NCBI GenBank assembly: GCA_002914805.1
Contig: JXTB01000095.1
Coordinates: 570,983 to 634,982 of the forward strand
DNA length: 64,000 nucleotides
From: Parasponia andersonii
Taxonomy: Eukaryota > Streptophyta > Magnoliopsida > Rosales > Cannabaceae
Direction of reading: 5' to 3'
The notes beneath the pieces were generated by a model, which was given only the letters and a program-made list of their open reading frames with translations, searched no databases and was not told the origin of the DNA. Position numbers and translations under genes: made by a program. Of this stretch, positions 1-13,100 are shown one piece after another. Every line of letters starts with the position of its first letter. The first letter of the stretch is position 1.

Positions 1-7
1 AATATAT

Positions 8-192
8 TATTTAATATTTTTTTTGATTTTTTTTTTTACATCGGAAAGATGTTTAAGATAAATTTTTAATTGAATATCTAATATATAGTTCCTGAATTTT
101 TATTTAATATTTTTTTTGATTTTTTTTTTTACATCGGAAAGATGTTTAAGATAAATTTTTAATTGAATATCTAATATATAGTTCCTGAATTT
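8..192. repeat. 93-bp tandem duplication, two copies
   Basis: Two nearly identical copies lie head to tail with a period of 93 bp; the shared landmark acatcggaaagatg occurs at 38 and again at 131. The unit is AT-rich with long T runs and has no coding potential. The copies are almost the same, so the duplication is recent or is an assembly or slippage product. Because it lies at the window edge, more copies could exist upstream. Confidence 0.9.
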
Positions 193-1294
193 GTCCCCAT
201 ATTAAATATATATACTATTATGTTGCTCAAAAAATTAGGACGGCTACAACAATATCACGGTTGGATCAAATGATGTATAAACTTGGTTTAAACCTTTACA
301 TTACAAACTATGTAACCAAGTTTGACACACTTATATTTTTGTTATGTTTGTCTATTACGTATGGGGCAACTAGTTGATTAATAACAGGTTCTTTTAATTC
401 TTATTATATTTAATTTTTTTTTTCAGGTAAAATAAAGAAATGTATACGCTTGTCAATTAATGATTATTGCCCGCCTCCTAACTATGAACCACGCATATAC
501 AAAAATCGGTAGTAACTAGTAACTGATACTATTATTTTATTTTATGTTTCGGAAGATACCATAATTGCGACTTGAGATTGCTAGTGTAATCTCTCTCTTT
601 AGTTTATTTATTTTATTCAAAAGTATCTTTCAGCAACTTGTAATAATAATTTAAAGGGAATAATCAATTAGCCGACATTATTGAGATTGAGATTTGAAAA
701 TGAAATAAAAATTAAAGACCGTTTTCCAAGCTAGATGACAAAAGGTGTTTTGTTTTGTAACCCTAAGACTTTGCATCGTATACATAATCATGCTTTGTTA
801 GGCAAACAGTATAGATGTTTACGTATTTATATATGTTTTTATATATTTGTACATGTGTGTGTAATCCTTAGTTCTAAGAAACCATTATTTGGCTTATGGG
901 AAATGTACATTTCCTTATTCTCAAGACCCTACTACCTAAGCTTAAACTTCTTGATTTTGTGGTTACTAGATTTTTTTTTTCAAATAAGTTTATGCATTCA
1001 AAACTGTTGTTTTTCATAGATTCTCGGAATTATAATCAAGGATTTGATGAGGAAAATACAAAAAGTCAAGAAACCGACATCTCGATCGTTATCTTGTCCC
1101 TAGATTATAATATAGACTTATATGTACACATACCATAATGTAAGTAAGAAGTTTCTTTAATTAATAGTTTAAAAACATAACATGTTACTAGTATAGAGTG
1201 TCCCGAATTGTTTGATTCTCATCCCTCAATCCTAGTTTTCTTTAGTAGACAATTTGAGTCACTAGGTATTAACCTTTAAAAAGAAAAGTTTGAT
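193..1294. other. AT-rich intergenic DNA, no gene recognised
   Basis: This stretch is low-complexity, AT-rich DNA. Short open frames around 735-1138 give hydrophobic peptides with no recognisable motif and overlap in two frames, as expected by chance in T-rich sequence. I see no RNA gene or promoter that I would defend. Confidence 0.6.
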
Positions 1295-1299
1295 CAAGT

Positions 1300-1706
1300 T
1301 GTATATTTGTTTAAATATAACAAAGGAAGAAAAAGGCCTTGCGCGCAACTGAGGTACAATTTTGTGCCTCTGACCTGAGAGTTTTCCACCCCCATTTTTT
1401 GAAATTCCAAGAATAGGTGCTTTGAAGAGTTGTATTCATTGTTCACCAAAATGTAATTAACTAAAAAAATAATTTTCTGAGTTCCTTTGAGAGATTTTTC
1501 TAGGATTTAAAAGTATTCTAGCTTCCAAACTTTGAATTCTTTCATTTTTGCTTGGTGTAAGAATTTTTCGAAGGCTTATCATATCCTAGAAGTTATTTGC
1601 CTATGATTTCCCTTTAAACAACTTAGAGGGGGGGGGCAAATAATGCTTTAAGGAAAGCGTATTCATACGTTTCTCAAGCCTCCATTGTTTTAACATTTTC
1701 CCAATA
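1300..1706 (+). repeat. Copia-A 5' LTR
   Basis: It aligns with 6230-6675 from the TGTATATTTG start to the cattttccca end. Shared blocks include the caaataatgctttaagg region near the 3' end. It is shorter than the 3' LTR (407 versus 446 bp) because of indels. The terminal CA is changed in this copy. Confidence 0.88.
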
Positions 1707-1721
1707 ATCTTAAAGCGTTAT

Positions 1722-2620
1722 TTGTTGAAGATGGAGGTTGAATCCACTCTGTCAACCATCAGGATGATGAACCAATATTTTGTGACACTTGACCGTTTTG
1801 ATGGGATGAACTTCACTCGATGGCAAGAAAAACTAAAATTTTTATTTTTTGCTTTGAAGATTTTCTATGTGCTTGATTCAAATCTAGCACCAATTTCACC
1901 ACTTTATGAGAAGGACACAAACGTTATCAAGGCTAAAATGTTGAAGCTTGAAGAGGACAACTTCATATGTCATAGTCACATCCTCAGCACACTTTCAGAC
2001 CATCTCTATGATCTTTATGCTCACACCAAATCTACCAAAGAAATATGGAATGCATTGGAATTTAAATTCAAGGTAGTGGAGGAAGGTAAGAAGAAATTCC
2101 TAATATCTAAGTACTTTGATTTCAAAATATTTGATGGCAAATTGATTCTCCCTCAAGTGCATGAATTGCAAGTCATTGTTAACAACTTGAGGCCTGTAAA
2201 GATTGAACTTCTTGAATCTTTTTAAGATGGTGCAAAACTACTACTATCTTGAAAAATTTATAGAAATAAATTTCTTCATAGTTCTGATGACTATTCTTTC
2301 GAAAAAATTCAGAAACATCTTTGAATCGAGGAGGAATCGAGGGAAAGAGATAAGAATGACAAGAATCATTCTTATGATGATGGTGAGTCAAAGGAAAATG
2401 CTGTGAGTAATCCTAATCAACCAATAAAGGCAACAAAAATAAAGGAAGATCTCTTGGTCCCAACAAGGATCAAGAGAAATTCAAGATATCCCAGAATAAC
2501 AACAAGAAAAATGAAGGATGCTATGTCTATGGCAAACCTGGGTATTATGCCTGAGAATATAGATTTTGAAAGAAATCTGATGGAGAAGCAACAACAAAGG
2601 TAAACTTTGTTGAATATAAT
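1722..2620 (+). pseudogene. Copia-A gag remnant
   Basis: The opening 1722-2225 reads as a copia Gag of the UBN2/DUF4219 type: the motif FDGMNFTRWQEKL near residue 25 is the usual N-terminal signature, followed by the helical repeat region with KEIWNALE near residues 106-113. Lysine- and asparagine-rich sequence follows to about 2600, where the nucleic-acid-binding part should lie. The product would form the virus-like particle. Broken; fossil. Confidence 0.8.
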
Positions 2621-2639
2621 GAAGAGATTATCACTGCTA

Positions 2640-5600
2640 TATGCTATACAAGGCAAAGTTCAAGGTTAGTAGTATGATACTTATATTACTGTTCATGTCT
2701 CCTATGATAGGCCTTTACTTAAAACCTATCAAGATATGAAATTCAAATGGAGAATGAAGGACACTCCAAAGCATATGGAAAAGGAAATGTGGATCTTATT
2801 TTCACTTCTTGAAAGAAAATTACTCTAGCCAATGTACTACATGTTCCCCATATGAGAAGGAACCTAGTGAGTAGGGACTTATTGAGAAAACATGCGATTA
2901 AATCTGCGTATAAATTGGCAAAATTAATTCTATCTCGTAATGGTACCTTTATTAGAAAAGACTATTCTTGTGATGGAATGGTCAAATTATGTACTATAGA
3001 CAATGCTATTAATAATAAGAATATTTCTTTTGCTTATATGGTTGACTCTATTTCTTTATGACATGATAGATTAGCACATATTTGTTTGAGTACTACAAAA
3101 AAAATGATTAAATTTTGTTTATTTTCATATGATGTTGATAAATTTAAAAAGTGTGAAATAGGTATTAAATTTTAAATGGTATAGAAATTTTTCTAAAGTG
3201 TTGAGAGATCAATTGAGTTGTTAGAACTCATACAATTTTATATTTGTGAATTGAATAATATGTTAACAAGAGGTGGTAATAGATACTTAATTATATTTAT
3301 TGATGATAGTTCTAGATATGCCTATGTCTAGTTGATAAAACATAAAGACAAGGCTTTAAATGTGTTTCAAATCTATAAAACTGAGATTAAAAATCAATTA
3401 AGAAGAAAGAATAAAATTCTTGCAAATGATAGAGGTCAGGAATATTTTCCTAATGAATTCATTGCATATTGTGAAGAACATGGCCGTATACCTGAAAAAT
3501 CAGCAACAGTATACCTCAACAAAATAGTTTAGCTGAAAGAAAAAATAAAATTTTTTATAAGATAATAAATACTATGTCATTAAATGCAGAGTTGCAATTT
3601 AATTTATAGAGTGAAGCACTTCTTAATGCATGTCATATTCTTAATAGAATTCCTTTAAAGATAAGTAAAAGCTTTCTATATAAGTTATGGAAAGGAAGGA
3701 AACCCATCATAAGATATTTCAAAGTGTGGGGATGCCTTGCTTATTATAAGAATAACGATCGAAAAAGAACCAACTTGGGTCCTAGAAGGATTAAGTGTAC
3801 TTTTGTAGGATATGCTACAAATAGCAAGGTATATAGACTCTTAAATTTAGAGTCGAATGTGATAGTGGAATCTATAGATGTTGAGTTCTTTGAGCATTTA
3901 TTTACTTCAAGAAAAAAATCTCAAATTGAAACTCAAATTAGTGAAAGGTCACTTGAGGACCAATTTCTTAAAGTTGGTGAGCAATCAAGTGAACATCATA
4001 AAAGCAAAAGAATCTGAAAAGCAAAAGAATTAGGACCTGATGAAATAGATTCTTAACTTATTTCTTTCTAACTAGTGGAAAGAAATAAGGAGAAAGTCAT
4101 AAGAATAGTATCAATTATTTTTCAAACTGAGGATGATCCTAAAACTTATAGAGAAGCTATGCCTTAAAGAGACTCCAGTTTTTAGAAAGATGCTATTAAT
4201 GATGAAATATATTCAATTGTATCAAACCATATATGGGAACTTGTTGATTTACCTCCTTACTTAAAACTTATTGATTGTAAATGAATTTTTAGATGAAAGT
4301 ATCATATTGATGGTGCTTTACACACTCTTAAAGGTAGATTAGTAGCAAAAGAATTTTGACAAAAGGAAAGAATCGATTACCTTGACAAAGAATCGATTAC
4401 CTTGACACTTATGCACTAGTTGCAAGAATTACTTCAATTAGAATTTTGTTTGCTTTAGTATCAATTAATGACCTTTATGTTCATCAAATAGATGTGAAAA
4501 TAGTATTCTTAAATGGAAATCCCGATGAGGAGGTCTACATGGAACAACTAGCAAGATTTGTTCTACCTAGAAATGAACATAAAGTGTGTAAATTAGTGAA
4601 ATCTTTATATTATCTAAAGTAAGCTCCTAAATAATGGCATGAGAAATTTGATATTGCTATTCTTTCCAATGGTTTTATTCATAACATTGCTGACAAATGT
4701 CTTTACACAAAAGTATGTGATAATTATATTATTTTTGTATGCTTGTATGTTGATGACATGTTGATTGTGAGTAATGATATAAAAGGCATAGAAGAAACGA
4801 AGAAGCTTCTATCTTCTACTTTCAAAATGAAAGGTCTTGGGCAACTTAATATTATCTTGAGCATCAAAGTAAAAAGAGATAATAGAGGTTATATACTTAG
4901 CCAAAAAGTGTTCAATAAGTTCAATCACTTAAAATTTAAAGAAGCTAATACGCTATTTGACCCAAATATCAAGCTTGTCAAGAATAAGCGAAGAGCAATT
5001 GCATAACTAGAATATGCAAGTGCTATTAGTAGTCTTATGTATGACATGCAATATAGTAGACCAAGCATTGTATTTGCTATTAGTAAATTAAGTAGATTTA
5101 CTAGCAATTCTAGTGTTGATCATTGGAAAGCTATTGGTAGAGTTAGTAGTTATCTTAAAAAAACTAAGATTCTGAGATTACATTATTCTAATTTTCTTGT
5201 TATCTTAAAAGGATATACAAATACTAGTTGGATATGAAGTGTCGAAGATAACGAATCCACTTTTGGCTGGATGTTTACTCTAAGAGAAGGTGCAGTTTCT
5301 TGGAAATATAAAAAAACAAACATGCATTACACAGTTAACTATGGAGTTAGAATTTGTTGCTTTTGTAGAAACTGAAAAGAGGTTGAGTGGCTAAGGGATT
5401 TGCTCATAGAAACTCTCTCGACTTCAAATAATTTAACATCTACATCTATTTTGTGTGATAGTTAAGTCATTTTAGCAAGAGCTTATAGTGAAATACATAA
5501 TGGGAAGTCTAGACATATTAGTCTAAGACATGAGTGGCGAGAGAATTGATTAAAAGTAGAGTAATCTCTCTTACATTTGCAAAATCTAGTGAGAATTTGG

Positions 5601-5640
5601 TTGGACCTTTATAGAGCCATTAATAAGAGAATTGGTTAAG
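2640..5640 (+). pseudogene. Copia-A pol remnant (protease, integrase, RT, RNase H)
   Basis: Fragments appear in copia order. ANVLHVPHMRRNLVS at about 2828-2872 is the protease to pre-integrase junction. Integrase core remnants run about 3240-3920, ending in the RIKCTFVGYA motif near 3790. The reverse transcriptase spans about 4170-5010 with the YVDDMLIVSND active-site block at about 4747. RNase H remnants run about 5230-5620. Pol would supply all enzymes for copying and integration. The region is broken in many places and cannot be active. Confidence 0.85.
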
Positions 5641-6229
5641 TCAACATCATGAAAGATGAGACTTAAACGATAACAACAACCCTAACTAGTAATATAAAAT
5701 GAGTAGTCCTAGTTTCAAAGGGTACAAATAAGTTATTAACAAGTAGATAGTGTCTCGGTACTAAATAATTAAACCATTTCTTTTGAAATTAAGTAGTGCT
5801 GATATTTACAGTGTTTGAGGGTTGAGTTTATAAACGCTTAATGAATTTCAATCAAAGAGTACAATTATCTTAAATATAATAAGGATACTAGAAAAACTTC
5901 ACCTATGTAGACTTCGAGGTAGTGTCACCTTAATTGAGAGTTGGAGTTTCTCTAATAAATATTTATGAATTAGGATGAGCTTATAGCCATTTAAAAATAT
6001 AAACGAGTTTTATATGGATGTAAGAATATGCTGGCATATATATATGTGTAGTGTTACCAGTATTGTCGCAAAGAATAACTGGTTCAAGGCTATTAAAGCT
6101 ACTAGGGGATTTTGATAATTACCTTATGATACTTACACTAAGGTAGGGTTCAAATCGAAAGATACCTTACAGTATTCAAGGATACTATTCCAATTATGTA
6201 AATTTATTATATTTAAATAAGTAGGAGAA

Positions 6230-6675
6230 TGTTATATTTGTTTAAATATAATGAAGGAAGAAAAAGGGCCTTGTTGAGTACAAGGCTCTCGTGCAACTGT
6301 GCAAAATTCCAGAAAGGCCTGCGTTGCATTTTTCCAAAACAGGTGCTTTAAAGAGTTGTCCTTTTACAATGGACAAAACTGTTCACAAAAATGTAAGAAA
6401 AGGAAGAAAAGGAACACATTTGTGGACGAAAATAATTAATTTAAAAAAGAATTTTATGAGTCCCTTTGAGAGATTTTCCAGAATTTAAAAGTACTCTTGC
6501 TTCAAATTTTAACTTCTTTCAATTTTGCTTGGTGCAAGAATTTCTTCAAGGCTTGTCATATCCTAAAAGCTATTTACCTGTGATTCCCTTCAAGTAAATT
6601 AGAAAGACAAATAACGCTTTAAGGAAAGCATATTTACGTGTTTCAAGCCTTCATTATTTCAATATTTTCCCAACA
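6230..6675 (+). repeat. Copia-A 3' LTR
   Basis: Starts TGTTATATTTG and ends cccaaca, matching 1300-1706. The following CAAGT repeats the 5' flank. This copy keeps the canonical TG...CA ends. Confidence 0.9.
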
Positions 6676-6680
6676 CAAGT

Positions 6681-7429
6681 AACTTCTAGCTTCTCTTGTG
6701 CGCTTAAACTTCGACATGGTAAAGGTCTGATTTAAGTTCCAGGTATTTACTTAAGAGTAAAAAAAAATAAAAAAGTTCCAAGTATTTACTGAAGAATAAA
6801 ATAGAGGCTACTAAATCAATTAAGACATATCTAATAAGTTCATTGATTGAAAATTAATATATCAAGGGTAGGTTATTTTATTTATTATTTTTTTTTCCTA
6901 ATCAAAATGCTATGGCTACATAGGTTGGTGATATTTTTTCTGTAACATCAATTGTGGAAATTCTAGAGTCATGTGACTTGGCTTAATTATCTCAGAACAT
7001 TTTTTATTATAGTAATCCATTTTATAATTAAATAGTTACTTCAAATAATATCATTAGAAGATACACTTAAAAAAAATGGCTTGAAAAGATGCCCTTTCTT
7101 AAATGTTAACAACAAAGATGAACTTCTTATACAAGATTTATTTTTGGAAAATCCATGCATGTTAATTTAGATATGAGTTCCTTGAAACATATTGATCAAA
7201 TTACGGGTCAAGGTGCAAATCCATGTGATTGAGACTGTTATGAGTAGAAAAATTATTCATCTTTAAAAGCACAATCAAAAGTACAAGTTGTGCAACTCTA
7301 CAATAGCTACACAAATGCAGCTGCGTAATAACTACATATATGCAGATAGACAAACATGTGGATAGCTACACAAAAAAGAATAAGAAAGACAAGCAAAATG
7401 CCGAATTTTCTCTGATAGTGTTTTTTTTC
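6681..7429. other. Intergenic spacer between Copia-A and the LINE
   Basis: AT-rich DNA without a supported gene. It holds a small imperfect tandem duplication of about 39 bp (aagttccaggtatttact at about 6736, repeated with changes near 6774). Close to the LINE (7300-7370) the motif tagctac recurs, and it recurs again just beyond the LINE 3' end, suggesting that the two flanks were once continuous. Confidence 0.5.
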
Positions 7430-7460
7430 GCAGGTTTGCATACCCAAATTTCCACTATGT

Positions 7461-8608
7461 CTTCTCGCTTAGATCATCATTTCTACTTTCTAGTTATCGT
7501 TTTGATGATTTTGTTTTGAAATCCCACCCAAAACCTGATTCTTTTGATGATGATTTAGTTTTAGAAGATGCTACGAACCTTATTCTAAGGTTGGGGATGG
7601 CTATTAAGAGCTCATGCTCTCATGCTAACACTAATAATGGGGAGACGACCCAGGGTGTTTCAAGTTTGAATTTTCATGACTAGGGTATTTCGAGGTTAGC
7701 TCTTTCCTTGCCAAGGGTAGAATTTATTTGCTGCAAAATCTGATCTTGGTACCAGCCACGCAGGTTGTTGGGAATGGATCGAATTTTGGTGGTGTTAGAT
7801 CGAATTTGAGTAGCGTTGGACCTGGTGTTGATTTAGTAATAACAGATTTGATTTTGGCTCTGATTGGGGTGGTACTCCACTTATTACTGGCTCAAGTTTG
7901 GATCTAGCTAGGTCTAGTTCGGATGTACTCACAGTAAAGGAAGATTCTTTGGCTGTGAAGGACTCAGCTAGTCATGCCTTGCCTAAGATGGTTTATGGTG
8001 ATTCTATGGTTCACAGTTACAAAGTTCTTTCTTCATTTCCCTTGGGGTCTGATGGGTTGGCTAGTAAGGATGGTTTAACGGGTTTGAATGCCACTGTTCC
8101 TGCTCCCACTCTTGCTGATTCTCAAAATCCGATTTCCAAATTTGAGTTAGGTGGTTCCACTATTGGGTTTTCAAATAGCCATGCATGCCATGTTTTTTAA
8201 GATTCAGCTGCTAGTCATGTTAAAGGTGTTGGCCCCTTTTTTGCACAAGTGTTGAGTTCTTCTCCTCGTGTTGGACGTGATGGTCATAATGTTTCAATGG
8301 CTGAAACTAACTTGCCTCGTGTAACTGTTATTGCCCCTGAGCTATCTAAAACCAGTGTTAAGGGCAACTATATCTCTGTAAGGGTAAATGAATAAGCTCT
8401 AAAGAAACGATCAGACATGTGTCAATTTTCCCACTTTAGTAGTATTTTTCTTATAGAAAAAGGATTCACCGTGGAAACTTGCTGATCTCAGTTACAAATT
8501 ACAAACGGTTTGGTAAATTTCTATAGGTTGGCATTTGATTTCTCTTGGTAAATGTTATTTTCATATTCTTCTATCTTTGAAGAAGAAAAGCATCATTTTG
8601 GTTAATGG
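7461..8608 (+). pseudogene. LINE ORF1, 5' portion (DUF4283 N-terminal half)
   Basis: Low-complexity Ser/Gly/Leu-rich sequence (for example 7898-8200) precedes the start of a DUF4283 domain at about 8365-8608. There a segment reading NYISVRVNEQALKKR, a later GFTVET and a VNGV end mark the typical first half of the domain. ORF1 of plant L1 elements is an RNA-binding protein that coats the LINE transcript. The frame has several stops and shifts, for example a TAG at about 7681. The domain is interrupted at 8608 by Copia-B and resumes at about 13734. Confidence 0.72.
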
Positions 8609-8773
8609 TGTTGAATTATTCTGTATATCAATCAGAATTAATTACAAAATATTACAATTATATATTTATAATTAATTAGGAGATATTTGTAATTAATTAG
8701 GAGATATCAATTAGTCCTATAAATTGTAATATTTTTTTAGAATCAAAATAAGAGAAAAAAATCATTCTTTTCA
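8609..8773 (+). repeat. Copia-B 5' LTR (165 bp)
   Basis: Runs from TGTTGAATTATTC to CATTCTTTTCA and is colinear with 13564-13728 without indels. A small internal duplication (taattaattaggagatat twice) is present in both LTRs. The shortness of the LTR is unusual but known for some copia lineages. Confidence 0.95.
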
Positions 8774-8786
8774 TGGTACCAGAGCA
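8774..8786 (+). promoter_or_regulatory. Copia-B primer binding site
   Basis: TGGTACCAGAGCA follows the LTR with no spacer and resembles TGGTATCAGAGC, the site complementary to the 3' end of initiator methionine tRNA used by most plant copia elements. Confidence 0.88.
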
Positions 8787-8799
8787 GATACGATTCTTA

Positions 8800-9275
8800 T
8801 ACCAGACCAAAAAAAAAAAAAAAAAATGGTTCAGCAAACAAGACCCTGTTGCAGACCCTGTTGCCGACCCCGTTCAGCAAACTAGACCTTCACCTGTGCA
8901 CATCTCAGACCCAGCCCCTATTGCTGAGACCACCTCGCCAAGTCTTGCACTACACCATGCCGACGTCCCTGTGCCGAGTCCTGTACCGCACCTCACCATC
9001 TCACTAGGCCGCACCGCGCCACCCGACGCCCAGACCTGATCCGTGCCGCCTCGCAATCGACTACCGCATCACCTCTGTGAGTCCTCGAAACCACAGTGCC
9101 ATGCCATAGCCCGCGCCTCAGTGCAGTGTCTTAGTCCTTGTCGTGACTTAGCCAGCGCCTTACAGCGTCTCAGCCCGTGCCGCCTCAGAACTAAACTTTG
9201 CTGCCACTGTCGAGTTCGGGACGCCAAGCCAGAATCGCAGAAAAAAAAAATAAAAAATAAAAAAAATGAGTGAAC
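8800..9275 (+). other. Copia-B leader with a GC-rich block between two A-runs
   Basis: Between the primer site and gag lies a block (about 8827-9238) far richer in G and C than anything nearby. It starts with a 14-15 bp unit (gaccctgttgc) repeated three times. A long A-run (about 8808-8825) precedes it and a second A-rich run (about 9239-9266) follows. Open frames on both strands are proline- and arginine-rich and carry no known domain. The block may be a piece of foreign sequence carried by the element, or simply an unusual leader. Confidence 0.6.
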
Positions 9276-10140
9276 AAACTGAATCCTCATAAATAAAATC
9301 TATTCCAGTTCTCATTCAGTCTGAAGGTGCCTTTAATGCCGGCATTCTACTTACCGAAACAAATTACGATGTCTGGTCTTAATTGATGGAGATGCATATT
9401 GCTGAACGAGAAAAACTCTCATATATCATGGGCAAAGCCGCTCCGCCTTCTGTGTCAGACAAGGGATATGAGAAATGGTATGCTGAAAATTAGAAAGTGA
9501 AGCGATGGCTTCTGATGTCTATGACTCCTGATATTATGAAATGCTATCTCCGTATTCCCACTGCCCGTGAAATCTGGAATGCTTTATCCAAAGTCTTTTA
9601 TGATGGAACTGATGAGATGCAAGTCTACTCCCTGCATCAGAAAGCCTTCTCAGCCAAACAAGGTACCAAATCACTTTCTGCTTATTATGGAGAATTAACT
9701 GAAATATTTCAAGAACTCGACCATCGTGATAGAGTGGTCATGAAGGATCCTAATGATGTGATAGCATACCGACAGTCGATTGAATGCACTCGAGTCCACA
9801 TATTTCTTGCTGGATTAGATAGCAGTTTTGATCAACTTCGGCGAGAAATTTTACGTCACGAGTCACTCCTAGGTCTGGAAGAATGTTATTCCTTAGTCCG
9901 TTGTAAGAGCTTATGATCCACTATTTTCCATGAGGAAACTACCAAACCTGAAGCTTCTGCACTGCTTTCTCGACAACGACCCAGTCAAACATCGTAAGAT
10001 CACCCAAATCCACCAACTCGAAGAATTCCACCTTCAAAAAAGGCTCCTTGAAATGCACTCACTGCAATCAAAATGGTCATACCAAAGATCGGTGCTTCGA
10101 GTTGATTGGATATCCAGACTGGTGGGACCTAGCACGTCAT
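9267..10140 (+). pseudogene. Copia-B gag
   Basis: The region encodes a copia Gag. TNYDVW and KPL-like segments near 9360-9400 begin the capsid-like domain. 9497-9916 continues it with IPTAREIWNALSKVFYDG and a long helical segment. A CCHC zinc knuckle (CTHCNQNGHTKDRC) is read at about 10054-10095. Gag would package the element RNA. Broken; treated as a fossil. Confidence 0.85.
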
Positions 10141-13100
10141 CGGAATGCTAAGAGACCATCTTCAACAACTCTTACTCAAACAAAAGCAGCCGATGTTCCA
10201 TCTACTTTATCAGCACTAGTAACCACCACTGGAGAAGGTAAGGTTTTAAATATTACTGCACCTATTTTGAATAATACATGGATAATTGATTATGGTGCCA
10301 CTGATCATATGACATTTGATGTGCGACATGTTTCTACCCTGAAACCTTCATCCAGGAACTATGTTTCTACTGCTAATAGTAATACTAACACAGTTATTGG
10401 TGAAGGTATTGGTGAAGGGTCCTCCAATCTTACTAAAACTTTAAACCTAGATTCTGTATTAGTGGTACCTTCCTTAAACTATAATCTTCTCTCAGTTTCT
10501 CAAATCACTACTACCTTGTCCTGTGTGGTTATTTTTTGTCCTAATTCTTGTGTATTTAAGGATATTCAAACTCAACAAATGATTGGTTATGGTATTAAGA
10601 AAGGGATGTTGTACTACTTGGAACTAGAGTCAACAGAATCAAACAAACTTCAAAAAGCTCTAGCCGTGAACAACACTACTTCCTCCAAGAAGATGACTGA
10701 GATTTTGCTTTGGCATCATCGTTTGGGCCATCTATCTTTTGATTATTTAAAACGGTTGTTTCCTACTTTGTTTAATGATTTGGATATGTCTATTTTCAAA
10801 TGTGATGTTTGTACACTTGCAAAAAGCCATCGTGCTTCATTTCATTTAAGTTTAAATAAAAGTCTAACTCCGTTTATGGTTATTCACTCCGATGTTTGGG
10901 GTCCCTCCAAAGTTCCTACATTAGGAGGAGCTTATTGGTTTGTTACCTTTATTGATGATTGTACTCAGATGACTTGGTTATGTTTGATGAAATCCAAATC
11001 AGAGGTTACAGTGTTATTTCAGAAGTTTTATAATACTGTACATACATAATACAATACTAAGATTCAAGTACTTCGAAGTGATAATGGGGGAGAATATCGT
11101 AGTACTGAACTCCAATATTTTTTGGACTCTCATGGCTCCATTCATCAAACCAGTTGTCTGGATACACCACAGCTGAATGGTGTTGCTGAACGAAAAAACA
11201 GACACCTATTAGAGGTTGTTCGCGCTTCACTCATTGAAGCACACATGCCCCCCTGCTACTAGGGCGAAGCTCTTCTCTCTGCTGCCTATCTCATAAATAG
11301 GGTTCCATCAAAGTCACTCAACTTTCAAATACCATTTTAAGCACTTACAGATGCTGTTATTGCACCCACAGTTCCCAATCTAACTCCTCATGTCTTTGGT
11401 TGTATTGCCTACGTTTATCTACCCAAAGATTAACGGAGTAAGTTAATGCCTAGAGCCTTGAAATGTGTTTTTGTTGGATATGCTCTACATCAAAAAGGGT
11501 ATCGATGTTATCACCCTCCCACTAGGCGCATGTTCGTCACTATGGATGTTATCTTCCATGAAGATACAATGTATTACTCTACGTCTGAATTTCAGGGGGA
11601 GTATCTTGATAAAATTCAAACTTTTGAAAACAATCTTATGACAGATACAGAGGAGATAAAAGTTGATGTGGCAGAAATATCTAATAAAGGTGATTTAGAT
11701 ACAAGTGGTCAAAACTTGGATATAAGTGGTAATAAATATCCAGAAAATCAGGAAACTTCTGAAACTTCAGAAGTCGAGCTGCAGTCTCTCCCAAGTAATA
11801 TACTAAACCAATCGTTAGCTGATGATACTCCTTATACAGTACCTGAGTCATCTAGAAGACAGTTACCACAACGTCACACAAGAGGTATTCCAAAACTAAC
11901 TTATGAACCTGAGTTGTCTAGTAAAGTAAGATATCCCATGAGTCATTATGTGTCAACACATCAATTGTCAAAAACAAATCAGTCATTTGTAAATCAATTA
12001 TCTACTGTATCTATTCCTAACAGTGTGCATGAAGCCTTAACTGACCCAAGGTGGAAAGCTGTAATTAATGAAGAGATGGCCTTCTTACAAAAGAACTAGA
12101 CATGGGAGCTTGTGGATCTTCCTACAGGAAAGAAACTAGTTGGGTGTCAATGGATTTTTTCTGTAAAATACAAAGCTGATGGTATGATTGAATGCTTCAA
12201 AGCAAGATTAGTAGCAAAGGGATATACTCAGACTAATGGAATTGACTACACTGACACTTTTGCACCTGTAGCAAAAATCAACACGGTCCGAGTTTTGTTA
12301 TCCTTAGCAGCAAATTTCGGATGGCCACTACAGCAGTTTGATGTAAAGAATGCCTTTTTGCATGGGGAACTATCTGAAGAAGTCTACATGGATCTTCTCC
12401 CAGGCTGCATGGTGACAGAAAAGCAAAGACATAAGGTGTGTAAATTGAAGAAGTCATTATATGGTCTGAAGCAATCTCCCAGGACTTGGTTTGGAAGATT
12501 CACAAAATCTATGGTAGCATTTGGTTATCATCAGAGTAATTCAGATCACACTCTGTTCTTGAAAAAAAAATGGTAATGTTACCGCACTTATTATTTATGT
12601 TGATGACATGGTGGTAACAGGAAATGATCCAGTTGAAAGAAAGGCCCTACAAGAATATCTGTCCAAAAATTTTGAAATGAAAGATCTAGGCTCCTTAAAG
12701 TACTTTCTGGGAATTGAAGTATCTCAATCTCAGAAAGGTATTTTCTTGTCTCAAAAGAAATATGCTTTGGATCTTTTTGGAAGAAACTAGGATGTCAGCA
12801 TGTCAACCAGTAAATACACCAATTAAGGAAGGATTAAAATTACGTGTTGAAGCTAATCAAGTCCCAGTTGACAAAGGAAGATACCAATGACTTGTTGGCA
12901 GATTGATGTACTTAGCATACACAAGACCAGATCTTGTATATGCCTTGAGCATCGTCAGCTAATTTATGCATAATCTAGGTGAGCAGCACATGAATGCAGT
13001 CATGCGAATTTTGAGATACTTGAAATCCGCTCCAGGAAAAGGAATTCTTTTCTCTAGGAAAACAAAGGAACAAACCATTAAGGTATACACTGATGCAGAC

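Larger units (their letters stand above)
1300..6675 (+). mobile_element. Copia-A: old Ty1/copia LTR retrotransposon
   Basis: The element is about 5.4 kb with two diverged LTRs (1300-1706 and 6230-6675) and internal remains of gag, protease, integrase, reverse transcriptase and RNase H in the copia order. A perfect 5-bp target-site duplication, CAAGT, lies at 1295-1299 and 6676-6680 and fixes both ends. A short purine-rich tract (about 6219-6229) precedes the 3' LTR. No tRNA-iMet primer site is obvious after the 5' LTR. The LTRs differ by many substitutions and several indels and the coding region is broken in many places, so this is an old fossil. Lineage within copia is not resolved. Confidence 0.93.

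Noticed and set aside
735-1138. Overlapping small open frames near the start
   Set aside because: Hydrophobic, low-complexity peptides in AT-rich DNA in two overlapping frames, without motif, promoter or splice context.
8874-9290. Minus-strand open frames in the GC-rich Copia-B leader
   Set aside because: Open frames on both strands are expected in a short GC-rich block; no domain is visible on either strand.
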